From NCBI RefSeq assembly GCF_000376785.1, contig NZ_AQXX01000110.1, positions 1-64,000 of the forward strand: a stretch of DNA of 64,000 nt, in the 5' to 3' direction. The notes beneath the pieces are model-generated. The model was not told the origin of the DNA, did not search any database, and was given only the letters and a program-made list of their open reading frames with translations. Position numbers and translations under genes: made by a program. Every line of letters starts with the position of its first letter. Position 1 is the stretch's first letter. This document shows positions 52,872 through 62,110 of this stretch, in pieces. This DNA is from Hahella ganghwensis DSM 17046. Its GTDB lineage: Bacteria > Pseudomonadota > Gammaproteobacteria > Pseudomonadales > Oleiphilaceae.

Positions 52872-54083
52872 TTAAAACAATTCGATATCGTCACCATTTA
52901 ACTGAGCTCGTTCAGATCCATGAATTCCCAGGTCCACATTCTTTACTCCGTTAATTTTCTGTTGCAGTCGCTGGTAGTCCTCAGAGTTCAGTATCCGGTT
53001 TTCAGAGAGCTCCAGCAGAATATCCTGAATTTCATGGACCAGCTCCATTCGCGTCGTTAACCGCCCACATGCCTGAGTGGCAATATCTCCAAATTGAAAC
53101 CCCTGGACACTGCTATCTACCAGGCGCTTTATTTGTGTGGATAACTCCGCCATACGCGCAACAGCTTCATTGATCTCAACATTGATCTTAGAGCGCTCCT
53201 CGATCAACTGCTCAACATACCCCCGACCATTTAGCGCTTCTTTCATATCCAACGATGCGACCTCACCAACAATTTCCCGGACTTTGCTGATCGCATTTTT
53301 GGTTTCACTGGCTTTACCTTTGATCTGGGTGTTCAGCTCACTGGAGCCGCGGGACAACCTTCTGACCTCATCGGCAACAACTGCGAATCCACGCCCCGCT
53401 TCTCCGGCACGTGCCGCTTCGATTGCGGCATTCAAAGCCAATAGATCTGTCTGGTCAGCAATTTCCTGAATATTTCCAAGCAGAGCAAACATCTGGTCCA
53501 GCTGGCCAACCATGTCTTCGATTCTGTGAACGGCATTGACACTTTTTTCCGAGACATTCACCAGCAATTCCACGTAAGTGCCGATAACACTGTCCAGAGA
53601 ACTGGCAAACTCCTCCATGGATAACCGTGGCGAGTATTCATCTTTATTTGAATTTGACTGCGTGCCCCTTACTCTGTCCAGAACTTCAAATGCCAATTCA
53701 CTTTGCCGGCTTGAACTGTCGCTGAGTTCCACGAATGAATGACTAAGGGTTTCTATATTGCTGATTATGATGTTATTCAGCTCTTCTGAGGCCTCACGAA
53801 TCTCCAGGAGAGCCCCCTCACAGTATTCGGAAGTTTCCCGGATAATCTGCTGTCTCTCATGCTCAGAGTTTTTTTGATTATCTGCAGCTCCCGCTCCCCG
53901 AGGAACATGTTTGATCGTCTTCAACAAGGGAATAATTACTAGACAGGTAGCAAAACTGAAGGTCCAGGGAGCGACGGAAGCGGGGACAAACCAAGATATG
54001 AGCATGATGAGCACCGGGGGTGCGACTAGGACTACCCTTCCCCCCAGTGCTTTAGGTGTTGCTTCATTCATATCTTCAACCAT
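52872..54083 (-). CDS. Short membrane methyl-accepting chemotaxis protein
   Basis: A 403-residue receptor with two closely spaced hydrophobic helices in residues 15-58 and almost no periplasmic domain, then a signalling domain containing [20 protein letters not shown] and [19 protein letters not shown], and a distal [13 protein letters not shown] segment seen in soluble or weakly anchored MCPs. Lacking an external domain, it may sense an internal or membrane signal. It has no xWxxF tail. It is the first gene of the block, 139 bases before the STAS gene, and diverges from the gene at 54263. Confidence 0.88.
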   Translation of the reverse strand: MVEDMNEATPKALGGRVVLVAPPVLIMLISWFVPASVAPWTFSFATCLVIIPLLKTIKHVPRGAGAADNQKNSEHERQQIIRETSEYCEGALLEIREASEELNNIIISNIETLSHSFVELSDSSSRQSELAFEVLDRVRGTQSNSNKDEYSPRLSMEEFASSLDSVIGTYVELLVNVSEKSVNAVHRIEDMVGQLDQMFALLGNIQEIADQTDLLALNAAIEAARAGEAGRGFAVVADEVRRLSRGSSELNTQIKGKASETKNAISKVREIVGEVASLDMKEALNGRGYVEQLIEERSKINVEINEAVARMAELSTQIKRLVDSSVQGFQFGDIATQACGRLTTRMELVHEIQDILLELSENRILNSEDYQRLQQKINGVKNVDLGIHGSERAQLNGDDIELF

Positions 54084-54262
54084 GGATATAGTGCTTCCTA
54101 CTAAAATAGGGTTGTGACCTGAAGAATCCTGCAGTTACTAACTATAGCTGAAAGTTCTGCACTGCAAAGTTTTGACCGGACCGATAAATCAGACCTTTCC
54201 TTGGTATTTCAGACGGCTTGGACTAGGATAAATTCAAGGCAAAAGGATCCAGGAGAAGCCTT

Positions 54263-55438
54263 ATGGGAACACCATACGAAATTGGATTGTGTGGAGAAAT
54301 CCCCGGTACGATACAAACTGCCTGTAGTGCTACTCTGCATATTACGGCATGTGACCGGGAACAGATCGCCGCCATGATTGCGGAGGGTCAACAGCTGGAC
54401 GTAATCCTCTTATGCCAGCCATTGTCCGATGCAGAGCAAATAGCTCTGCTCCAGGAAATCAATCAGCTTGAGTTGGAAGAAAAGCCACCCTGTCTTGTAA
54501 TACTGGAATCTCCCGACGCCAATATCATGATGAGTTTTATCGATGCCGGTGCTGACGACGTTCTGGACTCCGAAACCGGTAGTGAAGAACTGATCACAAG
54601 AATTCACAAAGCGGTCTTAAATCGGATAGCAAGCCGGCAACTAAAGTCCCAACTCAAGCTCGCTAACGAAGTTGCCATGAGCGCGATGACAGATACCAGC
54701 GACCTGGGAAACAATATTCAGTTTCTGGTTGAAGTCAGTAAGTGCGACAACTTCGACCAACTTGGGATACAACTGTTTCAGGCCCTGGATTATTATGACT
54801 TGAATTGCAGTCTGCAGATTCGTGGACGTTTCAACACCAAAAACATGGAACGCAGCGGTATCGCCCGGGAACTGGAAACCCAATTATTGACCCATTTCAG
54901 TAAAGCAGCAAGATTCCATCAGTCTGGAAAACGACTGTTCTGTAACTACGGGAGCATTTCTTTATTAATTAAGAATATGCCGATAGGCGACGAAATACGC
55001 TGTGGAAAAATCCGTGACAATATATTTGCCCTGCTACAGGGGGCAGACGCCAAGGTCACAGCATTGGACGATGCCACTGAGGTGGAACTTAGAATGCAGC
55101 TACTCAACGATCTGTCGCGGCGAATGCTGACGGCATTGACCAATCTGGAAACAAGCTATCTGAGTATTACCAACGAAATTGTGACCGCCACTGAACATAC
55201 CAATGAACAAATCACCAGCTCACTGCATTATCTGGGCTTGTCGGAAAGTCAGGAACAGGCTATCTGCGACATCATGAGCCAGCTGATCACCAGTACCAAC
55301 CAGACCTTCAATCGAGGAGTTCAGATCAACCAACAACATCGGAAATACTTTGAGCAGATAGAAGCGGCCATCACTCCATCCGAGGATGAACAGACTGATT
55401 CTGTCACTCAATTGCAAACCCTGCTTGCAGCCACCTGA
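54263..55438 (+). CDS. Receiver-like protein lacking the phosphoacceptor, unknown C-terminal part
   Basis: A 391-residue soluble protein with an AGGAG site. Residues 1-118 have a receiver-like fold, but the phosphoacceptor position reads DVILLCQPLSD, with Cys in place of Asp, while MSFIDAGADDVLDSE resembles the receiver alpha-4/beta-5 face. Residues 118-391 are largely helical with no family I recognise; the region around residues 275-345 (LNDLSRRMLTALTNLETSY, TNEQITSSLHYLGLSESQ) could form a coiled bundle. It diverges from the chemosensory block and may belong to it. Confidence 0.75.
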   Translation: MGTPYEIGLCGEIPGTIQTACSATLHITACDREQIAAMIAEGQQLDVILLCQPLSDAEQIALLQEINQLELEEKPPCLVILESPDANIMMSFIDAGADDVLDSETGSEELITRIHKAVLNRIASRQLKSQLKLANEVAMSAMTDTSDLGNNIQFLVEVSKCDNFDQLGIQLFQALDYYDLNCSLQIRGRFNTKNMERSGIARELETQLLTHFSKAARFHQSGKRLFCNYGSISLLIKNMPIGDEIRCGKIRDNIFALLQGADAKVTALDDATEVELRMQLLNDLSRRMLTALTNLETSYLSITNEIVTATEHTNEQITSSLHYLGLSESQEQAICDIMSQLITSTNQTFNRGVQINQQHRKYFEQIEAAITPSEDEQTDSVTQLQTLLAAT

Positions 55439-55515
55439 TACAGGTAACCGAAAGTGCTACTCGATGCCTACATCAGTTTGCAGGCATTGAGAACCTATCT
55501 GAAATTTTGGCTTAT

Positions 55516-55794
55516 CTAATATCGGGGCCGGAAATTCCGTCTGGGCTTTTCTTCCCTTGGGCGGGCTTCGTTCACTTTCATGTTACGTCCCTGTAGATTG
55601 CTGTCGTTAAGTTGCTGAATAGCGGCTTCTGCTTGCCCTCCATCTGGCATCTCAACAAATCCGAATCCTTTGGACTTACCGGTTTCCCGGTCACGAATCA
55701 CATTACAACGGCTAATTTCGCCATATGCCCCAAATACTTCACGCAGGTCATCTTCCGTTACCTGGTAGGGCAAGTTTCCTACATATATGTTCAT
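55516..55794 (-). CDS. Small RNA-recognition-motif protein
   Basis: A 92-residue protein that is one RRM domain: RNP2 IYVGNLPY at the N-terminus and RNP1 KSKGFGFVEM near residue 42, followed by a short Arg/Pro-rich tail (RPREEKPRRNFRPRY). Such bacterial RRM proteins bind single-stranded RNA and are often cold-induced. The ATG at 55794 is preferred to the overlapping GTG one codon earlier. Confidence 0.92.
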   Translation of the reverse strand: MNIYVGNLPYQVTEDDLREVFGAYGEISRCNVIRDRETGKSKGFGFVEMPDGGQAEAAIQQLNDSNLQGRNMKVNEARPREEKPRRNFRPRY

Positions 55795-56069
55795 CACACT
55801 TTCTCATTCAATCCCAGCGCTTGTATGGAGCACACTATCAGTAACCAAGCGACATTATCCGATAGCAATCAGCCAACCTCTGGCTAATGGGGTCCTCTAC
55901 ACTGGGTCCGTATCCTATGAAAGTCTGAATTCGTGACGGCCCTAGCATGTAGGCATTGAAATTAAATCTGGTTCATAAAGTTTTATACGTCAAATAGGAT
56001 TGAGTAAAAAAGTGCCACATACAGATGACAGTTTGGTGTAAGAGCACTTTTAAAGAGGAGCTAAGAGGG

Positions 56070-56513
56070 TTAGAGAGAGTCGAGAAGCTCTACTTTCAGC
56101 ACGCATTTTTTGACTTCATAAGTGTGCGTGACTGACGGGAAATAAGGTTCATCAATCGGAATTGATATTGGGCCGGCATCAGAGGAAAAGGTCGCTGTGC
56201 GCTGCGATGGGGCTATTTCGGCAGACTCTTCTATCAGATAATCGTTGAAACAGGCTTTTTCAAGTACATCAAACCCTGACGCCTCCTGACTTACGCTAAG
56301 CTCAGCTGCCCGTTTTAGTGCAAATTTTTCCGCGTCGGCAAACGACACGTTTTCATAAGTTTCGTAAGTCACCTGATAGTAGCGCTCAGATAACTGGATC
56401 TCGCTATATCCATGGGGTCTTTTACCCTCTTTGGCCATATACAGAGGCCGGGATTCAAATGCCGAACACCCGGCAAGCCATATCAGTACTCCGGCAACAA
56501 ACAATAATCGCAT
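56070..56513 (-). CDS. Small lipoprotein, unknown function
   Basis: A 147-residue protein starting at ATG 56511-56513 with AAGGA upstream. Residues 1-17 are a lipoprotein signal ending in the lipobox LAGC. The mature part is polar, with the segments RYYQVTYETYENVSFADAEK (tyrosine-rich) and FALKRAAELS. The residue after Cys is Ser, so Lol sorting to the outer membrane is likely. A longer frame reaching 56651 runs into the malG terminator and is rejected. No family recognised. Confidence 0.8.
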   Translation of the reverse strand: MRLLFVAGVLIWLAGCSAFESRPLYMAKEGKRPHGYSEIQLSERYYQVTYETYENVSFADAEKFALKRAAELSVSQEASGFDVLEKACFNDYLIEESAEIAPSQRTATFSSDAGPISIPIDEPYFPSVTHTYEVKKCVLKVELLDSL

Positions 56514-56601
56514 TGTGATTTTTCCTTGGGGCAGCCATCTCACCAGTATCAGAGAGGCCAATTTATCACAGTTTTTATTCGGAATACTGAATGGCTTTAA
56601 C

Positions 56602-56640
56602 AAAAAAGACCCGGTCCAGGAGATCATCTCCCGGCCGGGT
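56602..56640 (-). terminator. Rho-independent terminator of malEFG
   Basis: On the minus strand ACCCGGCCGGGAGAT pairs with ATCTCCTGG and ACCGGGT (one wobble, one bulge), and the stem is followed by CTTTTTTG. It lies 39 bases after the malG stop. Confidence 0.85.
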
Positions 56641-56678
56641 ACGCGCAACAAAAGGAAGACGAGGAAAGTTTTGCGCGA

Positions 56679-57569
56679 TTACCCCTTGACTCCCCCGGCC
56701 GTCAGCCCGCCGACAATCCATTTCTGGCAATAGAGGAATATCACGGTGATGGGTAAACCAGACAAAACAGCTGCGGCGGCGAAATCGCCCCACAAATAAT
56801 TCTGTTCATACAAATATTGCTGGGCCCCGACGGCAAGCGTCAGGTTGTCGACGTTCAGCAACAGAATAGAGGCAATAGGGTATTCCATAATGTTCATGAT
56901 AAACGCCAGGATAAACACCACCGCCAGAATAGGGACGGACAACGGCAGCAGGATATATCTGAATGCCTGCCAGGTGGTTGCACCGTCGACAATCGCCGCT
57001 TCTTCAAGCGAACGATCAATGGATTCGAAATATCCCTTTATGGTCCAGATATGCAACGCCATCCCACCAAGAGATGCCAGTATCACAGCACCGTGGGTAT
57101 CAATCCCCAACCAGCTGATGTGATTACCTATCTGGTCAAACAAGGCGTACAGAGCCACCAGGGAAAGTACCGGAGGGAACATTTGAAAAATCAGCATGGA
57201 TTTCAGAATGGTACTTTTCAGTTTGAAACGCATGCGTGCAAAAGCATAGGCACTGGTGGTGGAAAGCAACAATATCAGGCCACTGGAAATAACGGCAATC
57301 TTGATCGAATTCCACAACCAGAGCAGTACCGGAAACGGAGGTTGCAACACCGTACCATCAGGTTGGGTATAGGGTATGCCAAGCGCCAGCGACCAGTGCT
57401 CCAATGAAGGATTTTCCGGTAACAGACTCCCGGTGGCAAAGTTCCCGGTGCGAAAAGAAATGGAGATCACCATCAACAACGGAAACACAATAAGCAAAAT
57501 AAAACACAAGAGCCCGAAGTGGGTCGCCCAGACACGGTATTTAACAGACTTGGGTTGAACCATGGCCAT
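56679..57569 (-). CDS. malG: Maltose ABC transporter permease MalG
   Basis: A 296-residue inner-membrane protein, the same length as E. coli MalG, with six helices and the EAA loop [21 protein letters not shown] that contacts MalK. The periplasmic ends [15 protein letters not shown] and the C-terminal [12 protein letters not shown] match the family. It pairs with MalF to form the channel. It follows malF by 12 bases and ends at a strong terminator. Confidence 0.95.
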   Translation of the reverse strand: MAMVQPKSVKYRVWATHFGLLCFILLIVFPLLMVISISFRTGNFATGSLLPENPSLEHWSLALGIPYTQPDGTVLQPPFPVLLWLWNSIKIAVISSGLILLLSTTSAYAFARMRFKLKSTILKSMLIFQMFPPVLSLVALYALFDQIGNHISWLGIDTHGAVILASLGGMALHIWTIKGYFESIDRSLEEAAIVDGATTWQAFRYILLPLSVPILAVVFILAFIMNIMEYPIASILLLNVDNLTLAVGAQQYLYEQNYLWGDFAAAAVLSGLPITVIFLYCQKWIVGGLTAGGVKG

Positions 57570-57581
57570 ATCGATAAACTC

Positions 57582-59129
57582 CTAAACCTTCACCTTGGAC
57601 AACTTGAGATTAAGCAGGGACAGCGAACCGACCAACAGGAAGATCACTGTAGCGATTGCTGCAGCCAGACCGAAGTTCTGCCCAGAATCCTGGAAGGCAA
57701 TCCGATAGGTGTAGCTGACTAACAGATCGGTTGTACCGGCTGGTGTGGTGGCCCCAATAATGTCTGGTGCTCCGCCGGTCAACAGTGCGATTAGTACAAA
57801 ATTATTGAAATTAAAAGCAAAGCTGGCGATCAGCAACGGAATCAACGGGCGAATAATCTGAGGCAGGGTAATGCGGAACAGATTATCCAGCGGAGTGGCT
57901 CCATCCATCGCCGAGGCTTCATAGAGATCCCTCGGAATGGCCTGCAGCAAGCCCATACACAGCAACATCATGTAGGGGTAGCCCAACCAGGTGTTGACGA
58001 TGAGGATCATGGCTCTGGCCAGTCCGGCGTCACTGAACCAATCCGGGCGTACTCCAAACAAACCTTCCAATACCAGATTGATCTCACCGAAGTTCTGATT
58101 AAACAGACCCTTAAAGACCAGGATGGAAATAAAAGCCGGTACCGCGTAAGGGAGAATTAGCATCATCCGGTAAAAGCCTTTGCCTTTGATTTGATCCCAC
58201 TGCAGCAGGTTAGCGAGCATGAGCCCCAGGGCAAGGGTAAATAACACGGTGAGTGATGCAAATGCGATAGTCCAGACAAATATCTGCATAAACGGCTCCC
58301 GGATACTCGGGTCCGTGATCACTCTCAGATAGTTCTCCCAGCCAATTGTCACCGTCCAGCCGGGCGACAATGTCTCGCCCTCTGCGTTCTGGTAAAAACC
58401 GATATCATCGTTGGGATAGTAGGCAACCTGATTGCGCTGATCGTAGAGAGTTCCATCCTCCTGAAGGGTATACGCCGGGCTCATGGCAGCAAAGTCTCGA
58501 AGCCCCGCCAACCTTAGGCTTTTGCCTTCCGTAGTTTTCAACTCCACCTGCCGCAGTTCATTCTTCAGCTTAACAATATCTTTAAGTCCCAGTGGCGCTG
58601 CTGATGGTGATGAACCTGCCGCTTCCAGCTCCAACGCAACTTCTTCCTCAGCACTCATGCCAAAGGCACTGGTCCCCACCATCTCACCCGAGGGCAGTTG
58701 CAGCTGCAGAATATACTGCTCCCCTTCGGGATAAAGCTTGAATTTATACCTCTCGTCGCCTGTCTGGTACTGCTGGGCAAGGAGTTGTTCCTGAACCCGG
58801 TCAAATGTCAGCAGATTACTGGCGCTGTAGTTGGTAAACCCGATACCGACGGTATAGATCAGGGGGAAAATGACAAATACCCCCATGCCGGCAATGGCAG
58901 GGTATATATATCGATGGGCATATGCCTTGTTGGAACTGAAGATGTAAAGTGCTGACCCGATCACTACCAGAAACAACATGGCAAAGGCGAATTGATCCTG
59001 AGCATATAGGGCCACTGTCAGATAGAGCGCCAAAAGAAACGTCGCGCCAAGAGCGGCCCACTTGAAAATACTGGTATTCATAATTCGCTTGCGTTCAGCA
59101 ACTGAAGTTGAAAGGGCGTGACTATGCAT
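57582..59129 (-). CDS. malF: Maltose ABC transporter permease MalF
   Basis: A 515-residue permease, E. coli MalF having 514. It keeps the long periplasmic P2 loop (about residues 100-270, including ERYKFKLYPEGEQYILQL), the eight-helix layout, and the EAA motif YEASAMDGATPLDNLFRITL. GFTNYSASNLLTFDR and GLFNQNFGEIN are almost the E. coli sequences. The ATG at 59081 is an alternative start that would shorten the cytosolic N-terminus by 16 residues. The 92 bases before it contain a strong hairpin. Confidence 0.95.
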   Translation of the reverse strand: MHSHALSTSVAERKRIMNTSIFKWAALGATFLLALYLTVALYAQDQFAFAMLFLVVIGSALYIFSSNKAYAHRYIYPAIAGMGVFVIFPLIYTVGIGFTNYSASNLLTFDRVQEQLLAQQYQTGDERYKFKLYPEGEQYILQLQLPSGEMVGTSAFGMSAEEEVALELEAAGSSPSAAPLGLKDIVKLKNELRQVELKTTEGKSLRLAGLRDFAAMSPAYTLQEDGTLYDQRNQVAYYPNDDIGFYQNAEGETLSPGWTVTIGWENYLRVITDPSIREPFMQIFVWTIAFASLTVLFTLALGLMLANLLQWDQIKGKGFYRMMLILPYAVPAFISILVFKGLFNQNFGEINLVLEGLFGVRPDWFSDAGLARAMILIVNTWLGYPYMMLLCMGLLQAIPRDLYEASAMDGATPLDNLFRITLPQIIRPLIPLLIASFAFNFNNFVLIALLTGGAPDIIGATTPAGTTDLLVSYTYRIAFQDSGQNFGLAAAIATVIFLLVGSLSLLNLKLSKVKV

Positions 59130-59174
59130 GGATATGCCCCACGATTTGCATTAATGATAGATGAAAGACAGCTC

Positions 59175-59210
59175 TTACAGAGAACGGAGACGTGCCTCCG
59201 TTCTCTGTAA
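59175..59210 (-). promoter_or_regulatory. malE-malF intergenic hairpin
   Basis: A perfect 15-bp stem (arms 59175-59189 and 59196-59210, AGAGAACGGAG in the stem) with a six-base loop, just after the malE stop. No T-tract follows, so it is more likely an mRNA-end stabiliser than a terminator, as for the REP sequences between malE and malF in E. coli, which let malE be produced in excess over malF and malG. Confidence 0.8.
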
Positions 59211-59221
59211 TTCTCGTCGGT

Positions 59222-60415
59222 TTAGCGGGTGATCCGCTGTGCTGCCATGTCCAGGGCCGCATCGACAGATTGCCGACCGGAAGTAATATTTTGCAATGCA
59301 GGTCCCATTGAAGACCAGAATGCTCCCATTTCCGGAATATTGGGCATAGGCTCGCCCAGTTCGGCATTTTTGAAGGTTGCCGCAATATTTGGATCAGTGG
59401 CAAGTTCAGCCATAAACTCTTTGTTGGCGACCGCCCCCAAAGGCACATCATCATTGACCATTTTCAGACCCTTGACAGTGGTCATATAGTTTTCGATGAA
59501 CTCAATTGCCAGTTCTTTGTTGGGGCTGGCCGAGTTAATGGTCGCCGCGGTAACACCGATAAACGGCTTCCCAGGCTCGCCTTTGATGGTAGGAATCGTG
59601 GTCACACCGAAATTGATGCCACTTTTCTTCAGGTTACCCCAGGCCCATGGTCCATTGATTACCATGGCCACTTCACCTTTATTGAACTTGGAATCCATAA
59701 CCCCATAGTCCGCGCCTTTGGGCATCACACCCTTATCGATCAGGTTCTTGATCATATTGGCAGCGGCCTTGGCGCCGTCATTGTTGACACCAGTATCTTT
59801 GATATCATAACCGGAGTCAGACTTTTTGAACGGGTATCCGCCATTCGAGGCAAACAGAGGCCAGGAGAAATAGGTGTTGTTGTAATCCCACAGGATCGCT
59901 TTTTTGCCGTCGGCACTCAGCTTCTTATCCAGGGCTTCAATTTCTTCGAAGGATTTAGGGGGCTCGGGCAACAGATCTTTATTGTAGATCAAACCAACCG
60001 CTTCAATGGCCAGAGGGTATCCATAGACCTGACCATTCCAGGAAACCGCGTCCCAGGTGAAGTCAACTATTGCATCTTTGGCTTCTTTCGAAGGATTCAG
60101 AGGGGTGATCAAACCGGACTTGGCCCATTCGCCGAAACGATCGTGCGCCCAGATGAAGATATCCGGCCCATTGCCAGTGGCAGCCGCTTGCTGAAATTTG
60201 TCCGTGACACTGTCAGGGTGTGCAACCGTCACAGAGATACCCGTTTCCTTTTCAAACCAATCGCCCACTTCCTGCAGACCGTTGTAGCCTTTGTCACCGT
60301 TGATCCATACAACCAGCTTTCCTTCTTCGATATCTGCGTATGCAGAAGAAACCATTCCTGCAGATACCAACATTGAGGCGGCAACGGCGCCGGCCAGCTT
60401 TTTCCAAGCGTTCAT
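59222..60415 (-). CDS. malE: Maltose/maltodextrin-binding protein MalE
   Basis: A 397-residue periplasmic solute-binding protein with a Sec signal peptide cut after about residue 27 ([10 protein letters not shown]). The mature sequence follows MalE closely: [33 protein letters not shown], the sugar-contact segment [15 protein letters not shown], and [16 protein letters not shown]. It delivers maltodextrins to MalFGK2. It is the first gene of malEFG; MalT-box-like sites lie upstream and a hairpin follows. Confidence 0.96.
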   Translation of the reverse strand: MNAWKKLAGAVAASMLVSAGMVSSAYADIEEGKLVVWINGDKGYNGLQEVGDWFEKETGISVTVAHPDSVTDKFQQAAATGNGPDIFIWAHDRFGEWAKSGLITPLNPSKEAKDAIVDFTWDAVSWNGQVYGYPLAIEAVGLIYNKDLLPEPPKSFEEIEALDKKLSADGKKAILWDYNNTYFSWPLFASNGGYPFKKSDSGYDIKDTGVNNDGAKAAANMIKNLIDKGVMPKGADYGVMDSKFNKGEVAMVINGPWAWGNLKKSGINFGVTTIPTIKGEPGKPFIGVTAATINSASPNKELAIEFIENYMTTVKGLKMVNDDVPLGAVANKEFMAELATDPNIAATFKNAELGEPMPNIPEMGAFWSSMGPALQNITSGRQSVDAALDMAAQRITR

Positions 60416-60466
60416 GCTTTATTACCTCGCTATGAGTTATTTTTGTTGTCCACAAGCTGGTGTTCC

Positions 60467-60629
60467 GGGATGACAATATGTAACCAGTTCAGCTAATTGC
60501 CTGCGATACAAATGAAATCGAACACCAGGGGGCTATACTGTGTATACCGATACTGCTAAATTCGCGCACCCCCCACATCATCCCTGTTTTTAATCCCCAA
60601 GGCGTATTAGGGGGGAGTAGTACTCCCCC
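60467..60629 (-). promoter_or_regulatory. Putative MalT-binding region of the malEFG promoter
   Basis: In the gap 60416-60761, MalT-box-like sequences occur as GGGATGATG on the minus strand (60576-60584, one mismatch), a weaker GGGGATTA (60591-60598) and a plus-strand GGGATGACA (60467-60475). Further upstream GGGGGAGTA (60611-60619) and TACTCCCCC (60621-60629) form a perfect inverted repeat around one base, with half-box-like G runs. The nearest minus-strand gene is malE. Confidence 0.55.
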
Positions 60630-60761
60630 AGTGAATTTCCATATAGGCTTACCCAATGCATAAAACCCAGCCAGAATATGACAAAGTATTCATCCTAACG
60701 ATGCAAAATTGAACTAGAATAGTTCTTGCCTTGAGAATTGAGCAGGTACAGGAGTTTACCC

Positions 60762-61151
60762 ATGCAACTCACAGATAAGACCCCTGCCCGCCTGGTGCAG
60801 GTATCACTGTTTTTCTCTTTAGCCAACTTCATATTCAGCGGAGTTAACGCCCAATCCCTGGTGTTATTTGCGGTTTTTACCGTATCCGTCTACACCACCA
60901 CCCGGATATTTATCCTCTTTAACCAGATTCAACAAACCGCCGCTGTCGATCTGAGCGAGCTGAAATCCTACATGCTGATTGCAGCTGTATTATTCATCGG
61001 CATCGCGACCTTCGCCTACTCCTATGTATTCGGGGTCTTCTACTTATTTATCACCGGTGTCTACTTTATATCACCCTATGATCGCGACTGGCTTGCTGGT
61101 CGATCCAAAATTGTCGTATTTGACAACAAAGTGGAATACCGGGAAGTCTGA
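60762..61151 (+). CDS. Small membrane protein, function unknown
   Basis: A 129-residue protein with four hydrophobic helices (LVQVSLFFSLANFIFSGV, SLVLFAVFTVSVYTT, YMLIAAVLFIGIATF, VFGVFYLFITGVYF) and a short polar C-terminus. The ATG at 60762 has an AGGAG site, so the eight upstream in-frame codons are excluded. I do not recognise the family. It is divergent from malE, so it shares the intergenic region, but nothing else links it to maltose use. Confidence 0.75.
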   Translation: MQLTDKTPARLVQVSLFFSLANFIFSGVNAQSLVLFAVFTVSVYTTTRIFILFNQIQQTAAVDLSELKSYMLIAAVLFIGIATFAYSYVFGVFYLFITGVYFISPYDRDWLAGRSKIVVFDNKVEYREV

Positions 61152-61170
61152 CAAATCACTTCTCTGATCA

Positions 61171-61195
61171 GGGCGGAACCATACCGCCCTTTTTT
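61171..61195 (+). terminator. Rho-independent terminator
   Basis: GGGCGG and CCGCCC pair around AACCATA, followed by six T residues, 20 bases after the stop of the small membrane-protein gene. Confidence 0.9.
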
Positions 61196-61308
61196 ATTGC
61201 TGCAATTTTTCGCCTCGACTCCCGCTACCGACTCAACTACCACAGGCGACTGCGCCTGAAAGCGGATGTGCTGGGTAAATACCATTTGATGATATGCGAG
61301 GATCATTC

Positions 61309-62007
61309 ATGAGAACACTGGGCATTCTTGGGGGGATGAGCTGGGAATCTACCGCATCCTACTATCAGAGAATTAATACCGGGGTCAGGGAAAGACTGGC
61401 AGGACTCCATTCCGCTTCTTTACTGATAGCCAGCTACGACTTTGCAGAGATTGAGCCACTTCAGGCGGCGCAGGACTGGACGACTCTTGGTCACACCCTG
61501 AGTACGACCGGCTCCAAACTGGAACAGTCAGGCGCAGAAGGATTGCTTATTGCGACCAACACTATGCATAGGGTCGCTGAGGAAGTGGAATCTACTACCA
61601 ACATCCCCCTTATTCATATCGCTGATGCCACTGCCAGCCTACTCCGACAAAATGGAGTTCAAAGGATTGCCCTGCTAGGAACAGTTTTCACGATGCAAAT
61701 GGGGTTTTACAAGAATCGGTTACAGGAAAAAGCCGGTGTGGAAGTCCTGGTTCCCAAAAAAGACCAGCAAGCTGAAATTAACCGGGTCATATATGAAGAA
61801 TTATGTCAGGGAGTAATTAGAGACGAATCCAGAGCGGCTTATCTTCAAATCGCGAGTGATTTGCAAAAACAGGGAGCTGAGGGTGTGATTCTCGGCTGTA
61901 CCGAAATAGGCCTGTTACTAAAACCGGAACACACGGAGCTTCCCTTATTCGATACCACGGAGATTCACTGTGAAGAAGCTGTGTCCTGGATGTTGGCCCA
62001 GGACTGA
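61309..62007 (+). CDS. ygeA: Aspartate/glutamate racemase family, YgeA-type amino-acid racemase
   Basis: A 232-residue enzyme starting ILGGMSWESTASYY. The two catalytic positions are Thr83 (IATNTMH) and Cys197 (ILGCTEIGLL). Most family members have two cysteines; a Thr/Cys pair at these very positions is that of E. coli YgeA (L-DER), a broad-specificity racemase that supplies D-amino acids. The ATG at 61309 is chosen by its GAGG site over one five codons upstream. It acts in the cytosol. No operon partner is clear. Confidence 0.9.
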   Translation: MRTLGILGGMSWESTASYYQRINTGVRERLAGLHSASLLIASYDFAEIEPLQAAQDWTTLGHTLSTTGSKLEQSGAEGLLIATNTMHRVAEEVESTTNIPLIHIADATASLLRQNGVQRIALLGTVFTMQMGFYKNRLQEKAGVEVLVPKKDQQAEINRVIYEELCQGVIRDESRAAYLQIASDLQKQGAEGVILGCTEIGLLLKPEHTELPLFDTTEIHCEEAVSWMLAQD

Positions 62008-62026
62008 CACAACCCCGTATTGAAAG

Positions 62027-62063
62027 GGGCTATTAAAGGGGACATAGAGATTATTAATAGCCC
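62027..62063. repeat. Inverted repeat after the racemase gene
   Basis: GGGCTATTAA (62027-62036) and TTAATAGCCC (62054-62063) are exact reverse complements with a 17-base spacer, 20 bases after the racemase stop. There is no T-tract. It may end the racemase transcript or be a small dispersed repeat. Confidence 0.5.
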
Positions 62064-62110
62064 ACTTACGCTATTTGATACCTTTAAGCCGAAGAAAAAG
62101 ATACCAAACC

